DNA of 64,000 nt from WRIS01 sp964345475 (GTDB taxonomy: Bacteria > Actinomycetota > Coriobacteriia > Coriobacteriales > Eggerthellaceae), in the NCBI GenBank assembly GCA_964345475.1, contig CAYFQW010000002.1:118611-182610 (forward strand). Reading direction: 5' to 3'. The position numbers and the translations under genes were made by a program. Of the stretch, positions 62,709 through 64,000 are shown piece by piece. Positions within the stretch are counted from its first letter, which is position 1. Each line of letters starts with the position of its first letter. Under the pieces are notes generated by a model. That model was not told where the DNA came from. It was given only the letters and a program-made list of their open reading frames with translations, and did not search any database.

Positions 62709-63773
62709 CTATACATTGAATTTAAAGTGGAGAACATCGCCGTCCTGGACGACATAATCCTTGCCTTCTTGACGCAATTTGCCCGCGTTCCGGCAACCGA
62801 CCTCGCCCTGATGTGCCTCATAGTCTTCAAAACTCGCCGTTTCAGCTTTAATGAAACCACGCTGAAAGTCACTATGGATCACCCCTGCTGCCTCGGGTGC
62901 TTTTGCGCCAACCTTGACTGTCCATGCTCGTGTTTCGACCTCACCGCTCGTAAAAAACGACTGAAGCCCAAGGATTGCATACGCTTCCCGAATAAGACGC
63001 GCCAGACCGCTTTCATTCAGCCCATACGACTTAAGGTACTCAAGGGCCTCCTCCGGATCCAATTCAGCGAGATCGGCTTCAACTTTGGCTGAAATGGGAA
63101 GGGCCTGCATACCGTCTATCAAGGGGAGTTCCGCATCGAGCTCATCTTCATCGACATTAGCAATGTAGAGCATGGGCTTCATCGTTAGGAGATGAAGATC
63201 CTGCAAATGCTCCTGCTCTTCTTCGCTTAAGGCAAGTGTACGAGCGCGATGGCCCTCATCAAGCCCTTCCCACACCTTTTTAACGGTTTCTAGTTTTTTA
63301 TGGAGAGCCTTATCGCGGAGAGCATCTTTTTCTAAACGTGGCAGTGCTTTTTCTATAGTAGCCATATCGGCAAGGATGAGTTCCGTTTTAATGGTGTCTA
63401 CATCACTTAAAGGATCGACCTTGCCCGCAACGTGAGACACATCGGGATCCTTAAAAAAACGGACAACCTCGCATATGGCATCGGCTTCCCGGATACTGGC
63501 GAGAAACTGATTTCCCAAGCCCTCCCCCTGCGATGCGCCCTCTACCAAACCTGCGATATCTACAAACTCGACAGTTGCAGGAACTATTTTTCTACAGTTA
63601 TCTATTTTGCATAAGATCTCAAGCCTCTCATCGGGCACAGGAACAATTCCGAGGTTAGGCTCAATTGTGGCAAAAGGATAGTTGGCCGCTAATCCGCCCT
63701 TCTTTGTTAAAGCAGTAAAAAGTGTCGACTTTCCAACATTGGGCAAGCCAACGATACCTATAGATAAAGCCAT
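62709..63773 (-). CDS. ychF: Redox-regulated ATPase YchF
   Basis: 354 residues, full length. An OBG-family protein using ATP: GLPNVGKSTLFTALT, DIAGLVEGASQGEGLGNQFL and an altered NxxE-type specificity motif (PMLYIANVDEDEL). A helical insertion follows and the C-terminal TGS domain has FFTSGEVETRAWTV and HSDFQRGFIKAE. It binds ribosomes. AAGGAG 9 bases upstream of the ATG. Confidence 0.96.
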   Translation of the reverse strand: MALSIGIVGLPNVGKSTLFTALTKKGGLAANYPFATIEPNLGIVPVPDERLEILCKIDNCRKIVPATVEFVDIAGLVEGASQGEGLGNQFLASIREADAICEVVRFFKDPDVSHVAGKVDPLSDVDTIKTELILADMATIEKALPRLEKDALRDKALHKKLETVKKVWEGLDEGHRARTLALSEEEQEHLQDLHLLTMKPMLYIANVDEDELDAELPLIDGMQALPISAKVEADLAELDPEEALEYLKSYGLNESGLARLIREAYAILGLQSFFTSGEVETRAWTVKVGAKAPEAAGVIHSDFQRGFIKAETASFEDYEAHQGEVGCRNAGKLRQEGKDYVVQDGDVLHFKFNV

Positions 63774-63830
63774 TAATCAATCTCCTTCAAACACGCATTT
63801 GTATATAATGCCTCAACAAAATGAGGTCTG

Positions 63831-64000
63831 TTACGAAAATAACTTCGAAGTATCGACCGATACAAGATGCCCCTCTTTGTCTTGGAACATACTCAAAGAG
63901 CCGTCCCTGCTGGTATATATGAGGCTAAAGTTTGCTAACTCCTCCTTTGAGTACGGCATTTCGGCAGACGGGGTATATGGTGTTTCTCCCTCTTGAGACT
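63831..64000 (-). CDS. 3' end of an unidentified minus-strand gene, cut by window edge
   Basis: In-frame coding from base 63998 to a TAA at 63831-63833 gives the last 55 residues of a protein whose start is beyond the right edge. They are hydrophilic: PYSKEELANFSLIYTSRDGS, then LSMFQDKEGHLVSVD, ending SKLFS. It precedes ychF by 57 bases on the same strand. I do not recognise the family. The even codon use and absence of stops support it as real. Confidence 0.6.
   Translation of the reverse strand, partial: SQEGETPYTPSAEMPYSKEELANFSLIYTSRDGSLSMFQDKEGHLVSVDTSKLFS

Noticed and set aside
1..64000. CRISPR arrays, prophage, insertion sequences or rRNA genes
   Set aside because: Looked for regularly spaced repeats, transposase or integrase motifs and conserved rRNA segments on both strands by eye; none found.

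Overview
The window looks like chromosomal DNA of an anaerobic actinobacterium of the class Coriobacteriia (Eggerthella/Slackia/Cryptobacterium relatives). This is inferred from gene content and order, not from a database search. Supporting signs are a Rho with a long basic N-terminal extension, a PSP1-domain protein next to holB and tmk, a hisZ-hisG fusion, L31 with a long tail, a fused double-ATPase ECF transporter, desulfoferrodoxin, class I fumarase, and no respiratory or sugar-uptake genes. Almost all coding is on the minus strand in long, tightly packed runs. There are no rRNA genes, insertion sequences, prophage genes or CRISPR arrays; one tRNA (Thr-TGT) is present.

Region by region: 0-3 kb holds the start of an amino-acid-type ABC substrate-binding lipoprotein, a ComF-type phosphoribosyltransferase and a membrane glycosyltransferase. 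3-5 kb holds ahcY and tRNA-Thr. 4.7-12.4 kb is a minus-strand run (tmk, holB, PSP1 protein, pncB, two DegV proteins, a degenerate dehydrogenase). 12.4-20 kb holds two-subunit fumarase, mdh, topA, thyX, a methyltransferase and rpmE.

20-36 kb is the most distinctive part, a one-carbon/corrinoid island: folD, fchA, fhs and a metF-metV fusion in one operon behind a good sigma-70-type promoter; an ECF transporter module under a cobalamin riboswitch; a methyl-THF:corrinoid methyltransferase with its corrinoid protein; a divergent LysR regulator; a FocA-type formate channel; a RACo-like corrinoid activator; a DUF2284 metal protein; and corrinoid adenosyltransferase. Together these could take up formate and carry it through formyl-, methenyl- and methylene- to methyl-THF and on to a corrinoid protein. 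CODH/acetyl-CoA synthase is not in the window. The FolD here lacks the lysine and glutamine needed for cyclohydrolase activity, which would explain why fchA sits beside it.

35-48 kb is housekeeping: desulfoferrodoxin, lgt, small Cys-rich proteins, a NifU C-terminal domain protein, an LCP protein, murA, tsf, rpsB, a divergent methionyl-tRNA synthetase, sppA, rho and a transaldolase. 48.7-55.5 kb is a histidine operon (hisZG fusion, D, C, B, A, F, I) with hisH and hisE missing. 55.7-62.6 kb holds gatCAB and a larB/larC-like/larE set in which the larC-like and larE products are short. The window ends with ychF and the 3' end of an unidentified gene.
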